Below the pieces are notes generated by a model, which was given only the letters and a program-made list of their open reading frames with translations, made no database searches and was not told the origin of the DNA. The translations under genes were made by a program, and so were the position numbers. Below are positions 1-9,395 of a stretch of DNA of 64,000 nucleotides, piece after piece. Every line of letters begins with the position of its first letter. Position 1 is the stretch's first letter. Where the stretch lies: the NCBI RefSeq assembly GCF_000166355.1, contig NC_014652.1, positions 712,001 through 776,000 on the forward strand, in the 5' to 3' direction. The stretch comes from Caldicellulosiruptor hydrothermalis 108. Lineage in GTDB: Bacteria; Bacillota; Thermoanaerobacteria; Caldicellulosiruptorales; Caldicellulosiruptoraceae.

Positions 1-2
1 AA

Positions 3-1421
3 CTAAAAAAAGGCGAAATACATGCGTTAATGGGAGAAAATGGAGCCGGAAAATCGACTTTTATAAAAATTATTACAGGTGTTCATAAAGCTGATGAAGG
101 TGAAATTTTTATAAAAGGTAAAAAAGTTGAAATTAATAATCCTAATGATGCTAAAAAGTTAGGAATTGCGGTAGTCCATCAACAATTAGCATGCTATCCA
201 CACTTAAGTATTACAGAAAATATATTTATTGGCCAAGAATTAGTCCATCCTTTTGGTAAAAGGTTATTATGGAGGGATATGCATAAGAAAACAAAAGAGT
301 TATTGAATGAATTAGGGGTCGATTATGATCCATTTACTCCAATGGGTGCTTTATCAATTGCACAACAGGAAATAGTTGAGATTGCAAAAGCTATTTCAAC
401 AAACGCAGAAATTATAATTATGGATGAACCTACAGCGGCATTAACTAAAAAGGAAAGCGAAGAATTATACAGAATTATTGAGCAGTTAAAAGCAAAAGGC
501 ACCTCTATAATATTTGTTTCACATCGTATGGAAGATGTGTATAGATTGGCAGATAGAATCACCGTTTTTAGGGATGGCCAATACATTGGGACATGGGATA
601 GTGATAAAATTTCGACACAAGAATTAATTGTTGCAATGGTTGGGCGTGAGGTTAATCAATTATTCCCGAAAAAGCAAGTTCAAATAGGTGAAGAAATACT
701 AAGAATAGAAGGTTTAACTAAGACAGGATATTTTCGAGATGTATCCTTTAATTTAAGAAAAGGCGAAATATTAGCATTAACAGGATTAGTCGGGGCTGGA
801 AGAAGTGAAGTTTGTCAGGCGATAGCAGGAATATTGAAACCTGATAAAGGAAAAATCTTTATTGAAGGGAAAGTAGTGAAAATATCTAATCCGTCGGATG
901 CGTTGAGGTTAGGAATAGGTTATTTACCAGAAGATAGACAAGAGCAGGGGTTAATTGTTGAGTGGGAAATCTTTAAGAATATTAGTTTGCCTGTATTACA
1001 AAAATTTGCAAATAGATTATGGTTAAATGTAAACAGGGAAATTACTACAGCTAATGATTTAGCAAGCAAGGTTAATGTAAAGGCAAGAAGTGTTTTTGAT
1101 AAAGTAAGTTCGTTATCTGGTGGAAATCAACAAAAGGTAGTGGTAGCCAAGTTACTGAATATAAATCCGAAGATAATAATAATGGATGAACCAACAAAAG
1201 GAATAGATGTGGGGGCAAAGGCTGCAATTCATGAACTTATGAGTGAACTTGCAGGTGAGGGATATGGTATCATTATGATTTCTTCAGAAATGCCAGAAGT
1301 GTTAGGGATGGCTGACAGGGTTGTCGTTATGTGTGAAGGACGCGTGACTGCTGTGTTTGACAGAAAAGAAGCTACTCAAGAGAAAATCTTGGAAGCTGCA
1401 ATGACAAAGATGCATGTATAA
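3..1421 (+). CDS. Sugar ABC transporter ATP-binding protein, RbsA type, 5'-truncated by window edge
   Basis: Duplicated-ATPase subunit of a ribose/rhamnose-type importer that hydrolyses ATP at the inner membrane face. The frame is open back to base 3 (LKKGEIHAL precedes the first ATG), so the true start lies outside the window. The first domain has an intact Walker A (GENGAGKST) and Walker B (IIIMDEP); the second has the degenerate Walker A typical of RbsA/XylG (GLVGAGRSE), a signature LSGGNQQKV and a second IIIMDEP. Two permease genes and a binding-protein gene follow on the same strand, with a RhaM-type mutarotase at the end, so L-rhamnose or a related deoxysugar is the likely cargo (inference). 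Confidence 0.93.
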   Translation, partial: LKKGEIHALMGENGAGKSTFIKIITGVHKADEGEIFIKGKKVEINNPNDAKKLGIAVVHQQLACYPHLSITENIFIGQELVHPFGKRLLWRDMHKKTKELLNELGVDYDPFTPMGALSIAQQEIVEIAKAISTNAEIIIMDEPTAALTKKESEELYRIIEQLKAKGTSIIFVSHRMEDVYRLADRITVFRDGQYIGTWDSDKISTQELIVAMVGREVNQLFPKKQVQIGEEILRIEGLTKTGYFRDVSFNLRKGEILALTGLVGAGRSEVCQAIAGILKPDKGKIFIEGKVVKISNPSDALRLGIGYLPEDRQEQGLIVEWEIFKNISLPVLQKFANRLWLNVNREITTANDLASKVNVKARSVFDKVSSLSGGNQQKVVVAKLLNINPKIIIMDEPTKGIDVGAKAAIHELMSELAGEGYGIIMISSEMPEVLGMADRVVVMCEGRVTAVFDRKEATQEKILEAAMTKMHV

Positions 1422-1466
1422 TAAATAGCATATTGGAACAAATGACTGACAGAGAAGGGGATGTAG

Positions 1467-2465
1467 ATGGGGAAAAAATCAAAACTTTCATTAATGAACA
1501 CAGCTAATTTTCAGCAGATAGGGTTATTAATTTTTATAGTTGGGCTTTCGATAGTTGTTCAAATTCGAAATCCGCGATTTTTAACATTTGAAAATATTAG
1601 TGATCTACTTACGAATACTGCTATACTGGCTATATTAACGGTTGGAATGATGCTTGTTATTGTTACAAGAGGTATTGATTTGTCAGTAGGTTCTGTTTTA
1701 GCTCTCGCGGGAATGATATCGGCATTAATAGTTAGTAAATATCAAAATGTTTCACCTATCGTTGCTATATTAATTGGAATTTTTGTAGGTGCAATTTGTG
1801 GTGTAATAAATGGTTTCTTGATATCAAAGACTAATATATTACCAATAATAGCTACTTTAGGAACGATGAATATTTATAGAGGTATTACATACATGATAAG
1901 TAAGGGTCAGTGGGTAAGTGCTGATGAGATGCCACTAAGTTTTAAAAGAATAGCTACGGGAAGTATACTTGGAATAAATAATTTGATAGTTGTAGCGATA
2001 ATTACATATATAGTTTTCTATTATTTCGTCCAGCATACGAGAACAGGTCGGCAAATATATGCTATTGGAAGCAATCCAGAAGCAGCTCGGATAAGTGGTA
2101 TAAATGTATCAAAATTGATTCTTACAGTGTATTTCCTGATGGGGGTATTGTCGGGTTTGGCAGGTGTTTTATGGGTTTCCAAATTTGCTTCTGCTCAAAG
2201 TGATACTGCTACAGGCTATGAAATGAATGTAATTGCAGCAGCAGTATTAGGAGGAGTTAGTATAGCAGGGGGGTCAGGCAGAATTTCTGGCATAATATTA
2301 GGAACTCTCCTTTTGGGAATTTTAAATAATGCACTACCTTTAGTAAATGTTTCTCCGTTTTGGCAGCAAGCAATACAAGGGTTTATTATACTTATTGCGG
2401 TGATCGTAAATGTTTTGGTAAGAATGAACATGGAAAAAGCTCAGTTAAGAAGGAGAGGGATATAA
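1467..2465 (+). CDS. Sugar ABC transporter permease, RbsC/AraH type (first of two)
   Basis: A 332-residue integral membrane permease of the BPD_transp_2 family with about eight to ten hydrophobic segments. Family features are visible: GIDLSVGSVLAL near residue 75, the EAARISGINV cytoplasmic loop near residue 210 that contacts the ATPase, and AAAVLGGVSIAGGSGR near residue 255. The start ATG follows an AAGGGGATG-type ribosome binding site. It lies 45 bp after the ATPase and 1 bp before the second permease. Having two different permease genes implies a heterodimeric channel, as in some rhamnose and autoinducer-2 importers, rather than the RbsC homodimer. Confidence 0.93.
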   Translation: MGKKSKLSLMNTANFQQIGLLIFIVGLSIVVQIRNPRFLTFENISDLLTNTAILAILTVGMMLVIVTRGIDLSVGSVLALAGMISALIVSKYQNVSPIVAILIGIFVGAICGVINGFLISKTNILPIIATLGTMNIYRGITYMISKGQWVSADEMPLSFKRIATGSILGINNLIVVAIITYIVFYYFVQHTRTGRQIYAIGSNPEAARISGINVSKLILTVYFLMGVLSGLAGVLWVSKFASAQSDTATGYEMNVIAAAVLGGVSIAGGSGRISGIILGTLLLGILNNALPLVNVSPFWQQAIQGFIILIAVIVNVLVRMNMEKAQLRRRGI

Positions 2466-2466
2466 T

Positions 2467-3435
2467 TTGAAAAATGTCGATACTAATTTAAATTCAACAT
2501 CTTTAAAATCAATTTTGTACAGATGGGAAATAGTCTTGATCATTTTATTAGTTGTGGTAAATATTATAAATTCATCTATTTCCCCTTATTACTTGAATGC
2601 ACGAAACTTACTTGATGCAACAACTACTTTTTTAGATAAAGCTTTTATAGTTTTTCCAATGATAATGGTCTTGATATTAGGAGAAATTGATATATCAGTT
2701 GGTTCTATTGTTGCTTTAAGCTCCGTGATAATGGGTGTTCTTTATAAAAGTGGTATTCCTATGGTAATTTCGATTTTAGTATGTATAGTGTTAGGTGCTT
2801 TATGTGGATTTTTCAATGGGTATTTACTTTCAAAGTTCAATTTGTCATCAATTATTGTTACACTCTCAACAATGATAATATATAGAGGAATAGCTTACAT
2901 AATTTTAGAAGACCAAGCAGCCGGAGATTTTCCTGAATGGTTTGGTTTTTTTGGTTGGGGATATGTAGGTGTAATACCATTTATTTTAATATGTTTTATA
3001 ATTACCGCTATTGTTTTTGGTTTATTGCTTCATAAGACAACTTTTGGAAGATATATCTACGCGATTGGAAATAATATCACTGCAAGTAGGTTTTCAGGTG
3101 TGAAAGTTGATAAAGTAAAAATTATAGTGTTTACTTTGAATGGATTAATGGCAGCAATAACTGCAATATTTTTAACGTCGAGAATGGGTAATACTCGCCC
3201 AAACATTGCATTGGGGTATGAATTAGATATTATAACAATGGCTGTGTTTGGGGGAGTAAGTACAGCTGGTGGGAAAGGGAATATATTTGGTCCGATTTTA
3301 GCAATATTTGTTATTGGCCTTCTGCAATATGGATTAGGGCTGATAAATGTTCCATCAACAACAATGCTTGTAATTGTAGGTTCTCTATTGATTTTATCAG
3401 TTTTAATTACTAATTTACGGTTTAAAAAAGCTTAG
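2467..3435 (+). CDS. Sugar ABC transporter permease, RbsC type (second of two)
   Basis: Second BPD_transp_2 permease, 322 residues, diverged from its neighbour but with the same landmarks: GEIDISVGSIVAL, the ITASRFSGVKVDK coupling loop and MAVFGGVSTAGGKG. Translation begins at TTG, one base after the TAA stop of the upstream permease, in a GGAGAGGGA-rich context, so the two genes are probably translationally coupled and give equal amounts of both subunits. A short stem-loop follows its stop and precedes the binding-protein gene. Confidence 0.92.
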   Translation: MKNVDTNLNSTSLKSILYRWEIVLIILLVVVNIINSSISPYYLNARNLLDATTTFLDKAFIVFPMIMVLILGEIDISVGSIVALSSVIMGVLYKSGIPMVISILVCIVLGALCGFFNGYLLSKFNLSSIIVTLSTMIIYRGIAYIILEDQAAGDFPEWFGFFGWGYVGVIPFILICFIITAIVFGLLLHKTTFGRYIYAIGNNITASRFSGVKVDKVKIIVFTLNGLMAAITAIFLTSRMGNTRPNIALGYELDIITMAVFGGVSTAGGKGNIFGPILAIFVIGLLQYGLGLINVPSTTMLVIVGSLLILSVLITNLRFKKA

Positions 3436-3436
3436 A

Positions 3437-3460
3437 CTCAGGCAGCTTTGGCTGTTTGAG
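3437..3460 (+). other. Stem-loop between permease and binding-protein genes
   Basis: CTCAGGCAGC pairs with GCTGTTTGAG (10 bp including two G-U pairs, 4-nt loop). No T-run follows, so it does not look like a terminator. It sits just upstream of the binding-protein gene. Confidence 0.5.
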
Positions 3461-3502
3461 ATATACAAAAATCAAATTAATAAATTAAGGAGGTTGGTTT
3501 TT

Positions 3503-4588
3503 ATGAGAAAATCTAAAAAACTGGTAAGTATTGTTTTGGTTTGTGTTTTGGTGTTGTCTTTAGTATTGGTTTCCATTCCGTTTGTTAATAAGATTGATAC
3601 TTTTGGTGCAAAATCTTTTGCAGCTCAAAAATCTACAAGGAAAGCATCTGCAGGTAAAAAGAGAATAGCAATTATTGTAAAAAATGCTGGTAACCCTTAT
3701 AATGAAAAAGAAGCAGAAGGGTTTTCTAAAGCTTTAAAAGAATTAGGTGATACTGTTATTGTTCAAGCACCAGCTCAACCTACAGCCGAGGCTCAAATTC
3801 AAATAATTCAACAATTAATTGCTCAGAGAGTTGACTGCATAGCAATTGCAGCTAATGATCCAGATGCATTGCAACCAGCTTTACAAAAGGCTATGAAAAG
3901 CGGTATTAAAGTTTTATCATTGGATTCAGCTGTAAATCCAAAAAGTAGAATGGTCCATGTAAACCAAGCTGATCCAGAGTTGATTGGAAGAACATTAATC
4001 CAAGCTATGTACCAAATGATAGGTGGGAAGGGTGAATTTGCAATTTTAAGTGCTACATCTCAAGCTACAAATCAAAACACATGGATTAAGTGGATGAAAG
4101 AAGAGTTAAAGAATCCAAAATATAAAAATATGAAATTAGTGAAAATAGCTTATGGTGATGATTTGAGAGACAAGAGCGTTTCTGAAACAGAAGGGTTGCT
4201 TAAATCGTTCCCAAATCTGAAAGGGATAATTGCTCCTACAACCGTTGGAATGGCAGCAGCAGGTAAAGTATTAACTGATAAAGGATTAAAGGGTAAAGTA
4301 AAATTAACAGGGTTAGGTCTTCCAAGTGAAATGGCTGAATATATCAAAAATGGTGTGTGCCCATGGATGTATTTATGGAATCCTATAGATTTGGGTTATT
4401 TAGCGGGATATGTTGCTGACGCTTTAGCAAGAGGAAAAATCACTGGCAAGTTAGGAGAAAAACTTAAAGCAGGTAGATTAGGTGAAAAACAAGTTGTGAA
4501 AGCTCTTGATGGTGGTACAGAAATTCGTCTTGGAGCACCTTTTAAGTTTGATAAGAGCAATATAGATTACTGGGCAAAAGTATATTAA
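3503..4588 (+). CDS. Sugar ABC transporter substrate-binding protein (Peripla_BP_4/RbsB type)
   Basis: Exported binding protein of about 361 residues. It has a basic N-terminus (MRKSKK), a hydrophobic signal segment and then the periplasmic-binding fold (KRIAIIVKNAGNPYNEKEAEGF, CIAIAANDPDAL, LSLDSAVN). The ATG at 3503 is preferred because the AAGGAGG ribosome binding site at 3487-3493 is well spaced from it, while the TTG at 3494 directly abuts that site. No lipobox cysteine is evident. Stem-loops flank the gene on both sides. The substrate is not readable from sequence; the RhaM-type mutarotase downstream suggests L-rhamnose or a similar sugar. Confidence 0.92.
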   Translation: MRKSKKLVSIVLVCVLVLSLVLVSIPFVNKIDTFGAKSFAAQKSTRKASAGKKRIAIIVKNAGNPYNEKEAEGFSKALKELGDTVIVQAPAQPTAEAQIQIIQQLIAQRVDCIAIAANDPDALQPALQKAMKSGIKVLSLDSAVNPKSRMVHVNQADPELIGRTLIQAMYQMIGGKGEFAILSATSQATNQNTWIKWMKEELKNPKYKNMKLVKIAYGDDLRDKSVSETEGLLKSFPNLKGIIAPTTVGMAAAGKVLTDKGLKGKVKLTGLGLPSEMAEYIKNGVCPWMYLWNPIDLGYLAGYVADALARGKITGKLGEKLKAGRLGEKQVVKALDGGTEIRLGAPFKFDKSNIDYWAKVY

Positions 4589-4607
4589 AGGGGTGCTTCC
4601 TACCCTG

Positions 4608-4648
4608 ATAGCAGCCAATGGGGTTTAAAGCCATTGGCTGCTATTTTC
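4608..4648 (+). terminator. Strong stem-loop after binding-protein gene
   Basis: A perfect 14-bp stem (4608-4621 with 4631-4644, 9-nt loop) is followed by a short TTTT stretch. It may be a partial terminator or a 3' stabiliser of the binding-protein mRNA, since the mutarotase gene 40 bp downstream has no obvious promoter of its own. Confidence 0.65.
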
Positions 4649-4687
4649 CATATAAAAATTACTTATTTGAAAGGAATGGTGACAAGC

Positions 4688-5014
4688 ATGAATAAAAGTA
4701 ATAAATATGCGTGGACATGGAGAATAAAAGAAGAGTATTTAGATGAATATGTCAGAATGCATGAGAATCCATGGCCAGAAGTGTTAGAAGAACATAAAAA
4801 GGCGGGTATTCGCAATTATTCAATTTTTCAAAATGGTAATCAGTTTTTTTATTGTTTTGAATGTGATGATGTAAAAGCTGCTTTTGATTACCTCTCAAAA
4901 AGCGAAATATGCCAAAAATGGAATTCAATAACTTCAAAAATGGTTGAAGGTTCCTTTGACCTTTCAGATGAGAATACTATTAGGCCATTAAAGGAAATAT
5001 TTTATTTGGAATAA
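4688..5014 (+). CDS. rhaM: L-rhamnose mutarotase family protein
   Basis: A protein of about 108 residues that interconverts anomers of L-rhamnose (or a related deoxysugar) so that the isomerase can use the sugar after uptake. It follows the E. coli RhaM pattern along its length: EYVRMHENPWPEV contains the conserved His of the active site, followed by GIRNYSIF, an SEICQKW block and the C-terminal EIFYLE. The ATG at 4688 gives the usual family length; the longest frame would start inside the preceding hairpin. It is the last gene of the first transport operon. L-fucose is also possible, because fucose genes lie 14 kb downstream. Confidence 0.88.
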   Translation: MNKSNKYAWTWRIKEEYLDEYVRMHENPWPEVLEEHKKAGIRNYSIFQNGNQFFYCFECDDVKAAFDYLSKSEICQKWNSITSKMVEGSFDLSDENTIRPLKEIFYLE

Positions 5015-5074
5015 TTAAAGATCAGGGAGAATTACTTATATCGTTTACAGTTATCAAAGAGTAAAAGATTAAAA

Positions 5075-5142
5075 AAGGTCGATCTCCTTTAAACAATTCT
5101 TATATTTTTCCGATCGAAGTTAGGGAGACGACCTTAATTTTT
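5075..5142 (+). terminator. Probable terminator after rhaM
   Basis: Inverted arms AAGGTCGATCTCC and GGGAGACGACCTT (one bulged base) enclose a loop of about 35 nt and are followed by AATTTTTTTAT. The long loop is unusual but the T-run is good. Confidence 0.55.
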
Positions 5143-5174
5143 TTATCTTTTCCCATTTATTGTTTTTGCACAAC

Positions 5175-5207
5175 CTTTTGCTGTGTTAAATATATTTACA
5201 CCTATTC
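5175..5207 (+). repeat. Dispersed 33-nt repeat, copy 1
   Basis: This segment, ending in TTTACACCTATTC, recurs with about 88% identity at 43431-43464, upstream of the AraC regulator. Weaker similarity seems to extend upstream in both copies. Probably a remnant of one mobile element; the family is not recognised. Confidence 0.5.
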
Positions 5208-5228
5208 TAAGAATAAAACAAAAAGGTA

Positions 5229-5279
5229 TTGACAAATAAAAACTTAATAATTATAATAAAAGTGAAATGGGTTGCAACT
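5229..5279 (+). promoter_or_regulatory. Promoter and LacI-type operator for the GH35 operon
   Basis: TTGACA at 5229-5234, a 17-bp spacer and TATAAT at 5252-5257 form a consensus sigma-A promoter. The motif GAAATGGGTTGCAACT at 5264-5279 starts 12 bases after the -10 start. The same motif with two changes lies at the same offset in the promoter of the LacI gene at 13676-13703. Its core GTTGCAAC is palindromic. Inferred: operator of that LacI regulator, with a leader of about 350 nt before the GH35 start. Confidence 0.78.
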
Positions 5280-5542
5280 AAAAAATATTGTTCAGATAAA
5301 ACAACAAAATATACATAGCTAATTTACCTTGCCATAATATTAGAAAAATGTTAAAAGGGGTAAGGCTAAAATAAAAAAAGAAGATAAAAAAAGAAGAGAG
5401 AATAACTTTCCCTCTTAAAGTAAAAATAGATTCATTTTAAATATCCCATTTTAATTGTAATGAGCGAATAAAAACTTGTCAATCGGTCTATTAAGTAAAT
5501 AAGTAAAAATGAATTTGATGCGGAGGTGAGAAGGGTCGGTAC

Positions 5543-5596
5543 ATGTTAAAGAATAAAATGTTTAAAGACCAAAAGAATAGAAAAACAAAAAATTAA
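5543..5596 (+). CDS. Possible 17-residue leader peptide
   Basis: An ATG is preceded by a purine-rich GGAGGTGAG at 5522-5530 and opens a 17-codon, Lys/Asn-rich frame that ends 17 bp before the GH35 start. No similarity is recognised. It could be a leader peptide or chance. Confidence 0.2.
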   Translation: MLKNKMFKDQKNRKTKN

Positions 5597-5613
5597 TAGC
5601 AAGGAGGAAAATA

Positions 5614-8373
5614 ATGGACACCAAAAAATACGTTGAACTTGATGAGCAGGGGATCAAAATAGGGAATGAATATAAAATCTTGTTATGTTCTTCACTCTTT
5701 TATTTTCGCATTCCTAAAGCCGAATGGGAAGACAGAATAAGAAAAATAAAAATGGCAGGCTATAATTGCTTGGATGTATATTTCCCGTGGAATTATCATG
5801 AGGAAGAAGAAGGAAAATGGAATTTTGAAGGAGAAAAAAACGTTGAAGGATTTTTAGAAATAGTTAAAAAATACAAAATGTATGTGATTGCAAGACCAGG
5901 GCCTTATATATGTTCAGAGTGGGACTTAGGTGGGCTACCTGCATATTTACTCACAAAAGAAGGTATTCGGTTGAGAGATGAAAATGCAGTTTATTTGAGT
6001 TATGTAGAGAAATGGTTTGATAAAATAATGCCGATAATACATAAGTATCAGTTGACAGAAGAAGGAACTATAATTGCAGTTCAAATAGAAAATGAATTAG
6101 ATTTTTACAATTGCAAAAATAGAAAAGGTTATATGAAGAGTTTATTGGAGCTTACAAAAAAGTACAATATAGAAGTACCAATAGTTGCTTGTGCAGGCCA
6201 GGGAGATATAGAAGGAGCAACCGGTCTTGTAGAAGGTATTGTTCCTACGTTTAATTTTTATCCCTCTATAAAAGACCCTTCTATTGAGGCAAAAATATAT
6301 TATTATCTTGATTATGTCAGAAGAAAAAATCTACCACTCTTAATTACTGAAACAGGAAGAGAACATTTCTTGCTAAAGAGACTTTTAGCAAGCGGAGCTA
6401 AACTTATAGGAGCTTATAATCAAGTCGGTGGTACAAACTTTGAATTTTACAATGCAGTGAATAACTGGGGAGAACCACTTTCATTAATAGCATGCGATTA
6501 TGATTTCAATTCTCTTATTTCAGCTTTCGGAGAAATTAATGAAAAGGAATTTGTAGAGGCACGGGTATTGAGTAAAATAATAAATTCCTTAGGTGAGTTA
6601 ATTGCTGCCTCAAGTATAGAAATTAACAATTCAGTTGAAGTGGAAATTGAAAAAGGGGAATTATGTCCAATTACAAGGATAATTAACCTAAATGGATATG
6701 GAAAAATGGCTTCATTGGTAAATGTTGCAGACGGAGATGCAGTTGTAAAAATAAAAATGAAAAATGATTTATTGCCATATGAATCTGAATTGTCGGTAAG
6801 ACCACTTGCATGCCGGTATGTATTTTTAGATCTGGATCTTAAAAAATGGGGAATAAACGGAAAAATACTTTTTTCTTCAGCTGAGCCATGCTTTATTGAC
6901 GCTATAAGTGATGAAACGGTAATGGTGTTCTACACACCTGATGAAAAAAGCGAAATAACATTAGTGATTGAGGAAATAGAGAAGATAGAAGGAGATGTTG
7001 ATGTTTCAAACGTGGTAACTTTTAGATTTAAGAAAGAAGAGAGTGGAAGATCAATTACAATTGTACTGAAAAATGGGAAAAAGTTAAAATTAATAGGTCT
7101 TGATAAGATAAGTGCTGCAAAACTTGAAGGTATTGATGAAAATGGGAATTTGATTTATCTTGAGAATTTTGAAAATCAAGCTATAGTTGCTGGAGAAAAT
7201 TTGAGAAGTGTCAGGGTCACGTTTGAGAATAGATTAAATGAACTTTTATATGCTCAAAAAGTGGCAGAGAATCATAAGCCTGTGTTTTTAGAACAGGCTG
7301 GTATAGAAAGAGGATGGGGATGGTATGATTTAAAATTTAACACAACAAATACAGATGAATTTAAAGGGATTGTGATAGATAACGCAAGTGACATTTTATC
7401 AATGTTTGTGGATAAGCATTTTTTAGGCACTTTTATAAATGGAGGAGATTACTTGTATATAGACTCACCGCTTAAAGTAGAGGGTAAGGAGATAGAAATT
7501 TTCATTAAATCAGAGATATGGGGCCATTGCAATTTTGATGATATTAGAAAAAAATCGCTTAGATTGCATTCTTTAAAGGGCTTAAGTGATGTAAGTTTAA
7601 TCAAGGATGTGATAGATATTACTCAAAACTGGTATCTCTATAAGGATACAAATTTCGACCATCCACCAATCTATACTAACTTCGGAAGCAGATTGAATTC
7701 TAATAAAGGCTTTAAAGATTGTTATTATAAAGAGATTTTTGTAGATGAAAATACTGAAACTTTATACCTTTGGTTCAAAAACTTTCAATGCAGAGGAGTA
7801 CTTTATATCAATGATAAATGTGTGGGGGAAATAGATAAATACTATCAATTTTTCAATGTCACTGAGTATATCAAAAAAGGTTCAATTAACAACATAAAAG
7901 TGATTGTAGAAAAAAACTATTATGATGAGACTGCAGGGAAAGTTTATATGCTGAAGGGAATAAAGAGTAGAGAATGCACAATTTCAGGTTTATCTGCTCA
8001 TAATTTATATAAGTTAAGTATAGATGCAAAAGAAAGATCAAATGAACTTGCTTTACCACTTGTGTTAGGTGAAGATAATTCGGCCATAGTTTACATTGAA
8101 CCTTCTTATAAAGATGCCTATAAAAAGATTAAGGCTATTTTTAAAGGAGAAAACATAAAGATTACAGCAATTACCCAAAATAAAGTTATTGGGAGAATAT
8201 GGACTGATGAGATGATTAACAAATCCTTTTTAAGAGGGGGAAAACCCGATGTTTTATACATACCTAAGGAGAGATTAGATGAAAATAATAGTAATTTTAT
8301 ACTATATTTAGAGAAAATAAGAAAGGGACAAAAAGGAATATTACACGCTATAGAACTTAAATTTATGCGATAA
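5614..8373 (+). CDS. GH35 family beta-galactosidase, cytoplasmic
   Basis: A 919-residue glycoside hydrolase of family 35 releasing terminal beta-D-galactose. The N-terminal TIM barrel shows family signatures: YFPWNYHE near residue 62, the strongly conserved ARPGPYICSEWDLGGLPAYLL block near residue 95, acid/base Glu161 in QIENE and nucleophile Glu246 in LLITETG. The long C-terminal half should hold beta-sandwich domains. There is no signal peptide, so it acts on imported oligosaccharides. The ATG follows a strong AAGGAGG site. It heads an operon with an ABC importer and a secreted GH30 enzyme, suggesting galactan side chains as substrate (inference). Confidence 0.9.
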   Translation: MDTKKYVELDEQGIKIGNEYKILLCSSLFYFRIPKAEWEDRIRKIKMAGYNCLDVYFPWNYHEEEEGKWNFEGEKNVEGFLEIVKKYKMYVIARPGPYICSEWDLGGLPAYLLTKEGIRLRDENAVYLSYVEKWFDKIMPIIHKYQLTEEGTIIAVQIENELDFYNCKNRKGYMKSLLELTKKYNIEVPIVACAGQGDIEGATGLVEGIVPTFNFYPSIKDPSIEAKIYYYLDYVRRKNLPLLITETGREHFLLKRLLASGAKLIGAYNQVGGTNFEFYNAVNNWGEPLSLIACDYDFNSLISAFGEINEKEFVEARVLSKIINSLGELIAASSIEINNSVEVEIEKGELCPITRIINLNGYGKMASLVNVADGDAVVKIKMKNDLLPYESELSVRPLACRYVFLDLDLKKWGINGKILFSSAEPCFIDAISDETVMVFYTPDEKSEITLVIEEIEKIEGDVDVSNVVTFRFKKEESGRSITIVLKNGKKLKLIGLDKISAAKLEGIDENGNLIYLENFENQAIVAGENLRSVRVTFENRLNELLYAQKVAENHKPVFLEQAGIERGWGWYDLKFNTTNTDEFKGIVIDNASDILSMFVDKHFLGTFINGGDYLYIDSPLKVEGKEIEIFIKSEIWGHCNFDDIRKKSLRLHSLKGLSDVSLIKDVIDITQNWYLYKDTNFDHPPIYTNFGSRLNSNKGFKDCYYKEIFVDENTETLYLWFKNFQCRGVLYINDKCVGEIDKYYQFFNVTEYIKKGSINNIKVIVEKNYYDETAGKVYMLKGIKSRECTISGLSAHNLYKLSIDAKERSNELALPLVLGEDNSAIVYIEPSYKDAYKKIKAIFKGENIKITAITQNKVIGRIWTDEMINKSFLRGGKPDVLYIPKERLDENNSNFILYLEKIRKGQKGILHAIELKFMR

Positions 8374-8426
8374 GGGACAATTTCTATTAAGTTATAAAAT
8401 CAAAGAAAGAGAAAGAAGGGTTGCTT

Positions 8427-9383
8427 ATGAATTTACCAGCTAATAGTTCAAGAATGAGTTACAAATCAAAAAGCAGATTTTCTAAATTGAGGAACAGTAA
8501 AACCTTATTACTTATGTGCATGCCTGCGATAATATTCTTCTTTGTTTTTTCATATATTCCTATGCCTGGTTTATATATTGCTTTTGTTGACTATCGATAT
8601 GATTTAGGAATATTTAAAAGCCCCTTCGTTGGATTAAGTAATTTCAAATTTCTGGTAATATCAGGAGATTTATGGAGGCTAACACGAAATACAGTTCTTT
8701 ATAACATAGCTTTTATTTTAGTTGGTAGTATTGTCGAGATACTAATAGCTATACTACTTAACGAAATAGCAGCGCAGAGATATAGAAAAGTAACTCAAAC
8801 AATTATGTTGTTTCCAAATTTCATTTCATATGTTTTGGTTGGACTGATAGCTTACAATTTTTTAAATTACGACTATGGTGTTATTAACAATTTATTAAAA
8901 AATTTTGGGGCAGAACCAATAGACTTTTATTCAAACCCTAATTTATGGCCATTTATAATTGTGGCAACTAGGATTTGGAAAGGTGCTGGATATGGTTCAG
9001 TAATCTATTTTGCAACCATTACAAATATAGACCCTGAAATAATAGAGTCAGCATTAATTGATGGAGCAAGTACATTTCAAAAGATAAGATACATTATATT
9101 GCCACTCTTGAAGCCGACATTTGTTATCTTACTTTTATTCTCACTTGGAGGTATTCTCAGAGGTGATTTTGGATTATTTTACAACTTAGTAGGTTCAAAC
9201 AATTCAATACTTTTTGAAAAAACAGATATCATAGAAACATTCGTTTTTAGATCACTCATGAACAATTTTAATTTCTCACTTGCAAGTGCTGTAAGCTTTT
9301 ATCAATCAGTATTTGGGTTTTTTATAGTAACCTTTGCAAACTGGCTCATTAAGAAGATTGAACCAGAATATGCTCTGTTTTAA
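8427..9383 (+). CDS. Carbohydrate ABC transporter permease, LplB/YtcP type
   Basis: First permease of an oligosaccharide importer, about 318 residues with six hydrophobic segments. The typical IPMPGLYIAFVDYR segment follows TM1, and the EAA loop near residue 215 reads ESALIDGASTFQKIRYIILPLLKP. The ATG at 8427 is chosen because the AGAAGG ribosome binding site lies 7 bp upstream; the TTG at 8421 is too close. It lies 53 bp after the GH35 gene. No ATPase gene is in this operon, so a shared MsmK-type ATPase encoded elsewhere must power it (known for this transporter class). Confidence 0.92.
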   Translation: MNLPANSSRMSYKSKSRFSKLRNSKTLLLMCMPAIIFFFVFSYIPMPGLYIAFVDYRYDLGIFKSPFVGLSNFKFLVISGDLWRLTRNTVLYNIAFILVGSIVEILIAILLNEIAAQRYRKVTQTIMLFPNFISYVLVGLIAYNFLNYDYGVINNLLKNFGAEPIDFYSNPNLWPFIIVATRIWKGAGYGSVIYFATITNIDPEIIESALIDGASTFQKIRYIILPLLKPTFVILLLFSLGGILRGDFGLFYNLVGSNNSILFEKTDIIETFVFRSLMNNFNFSLASAVSFYQSVFGFFIVTFANWLIKKIEPEYALF

Positions 9384-9395
9384 GAGGTGAAAATT

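Noticed and set aside
3494-3502. TTG start for the first binding-protein gene
   Set aside because: It abuts the Shine-Dalgarno with no spacer; the ATG 9 bp later is correctly spaced. The same reasoning moved starts at 8421, 9387, 26742, 31647, 40510, 45342, 55280 and 59010.
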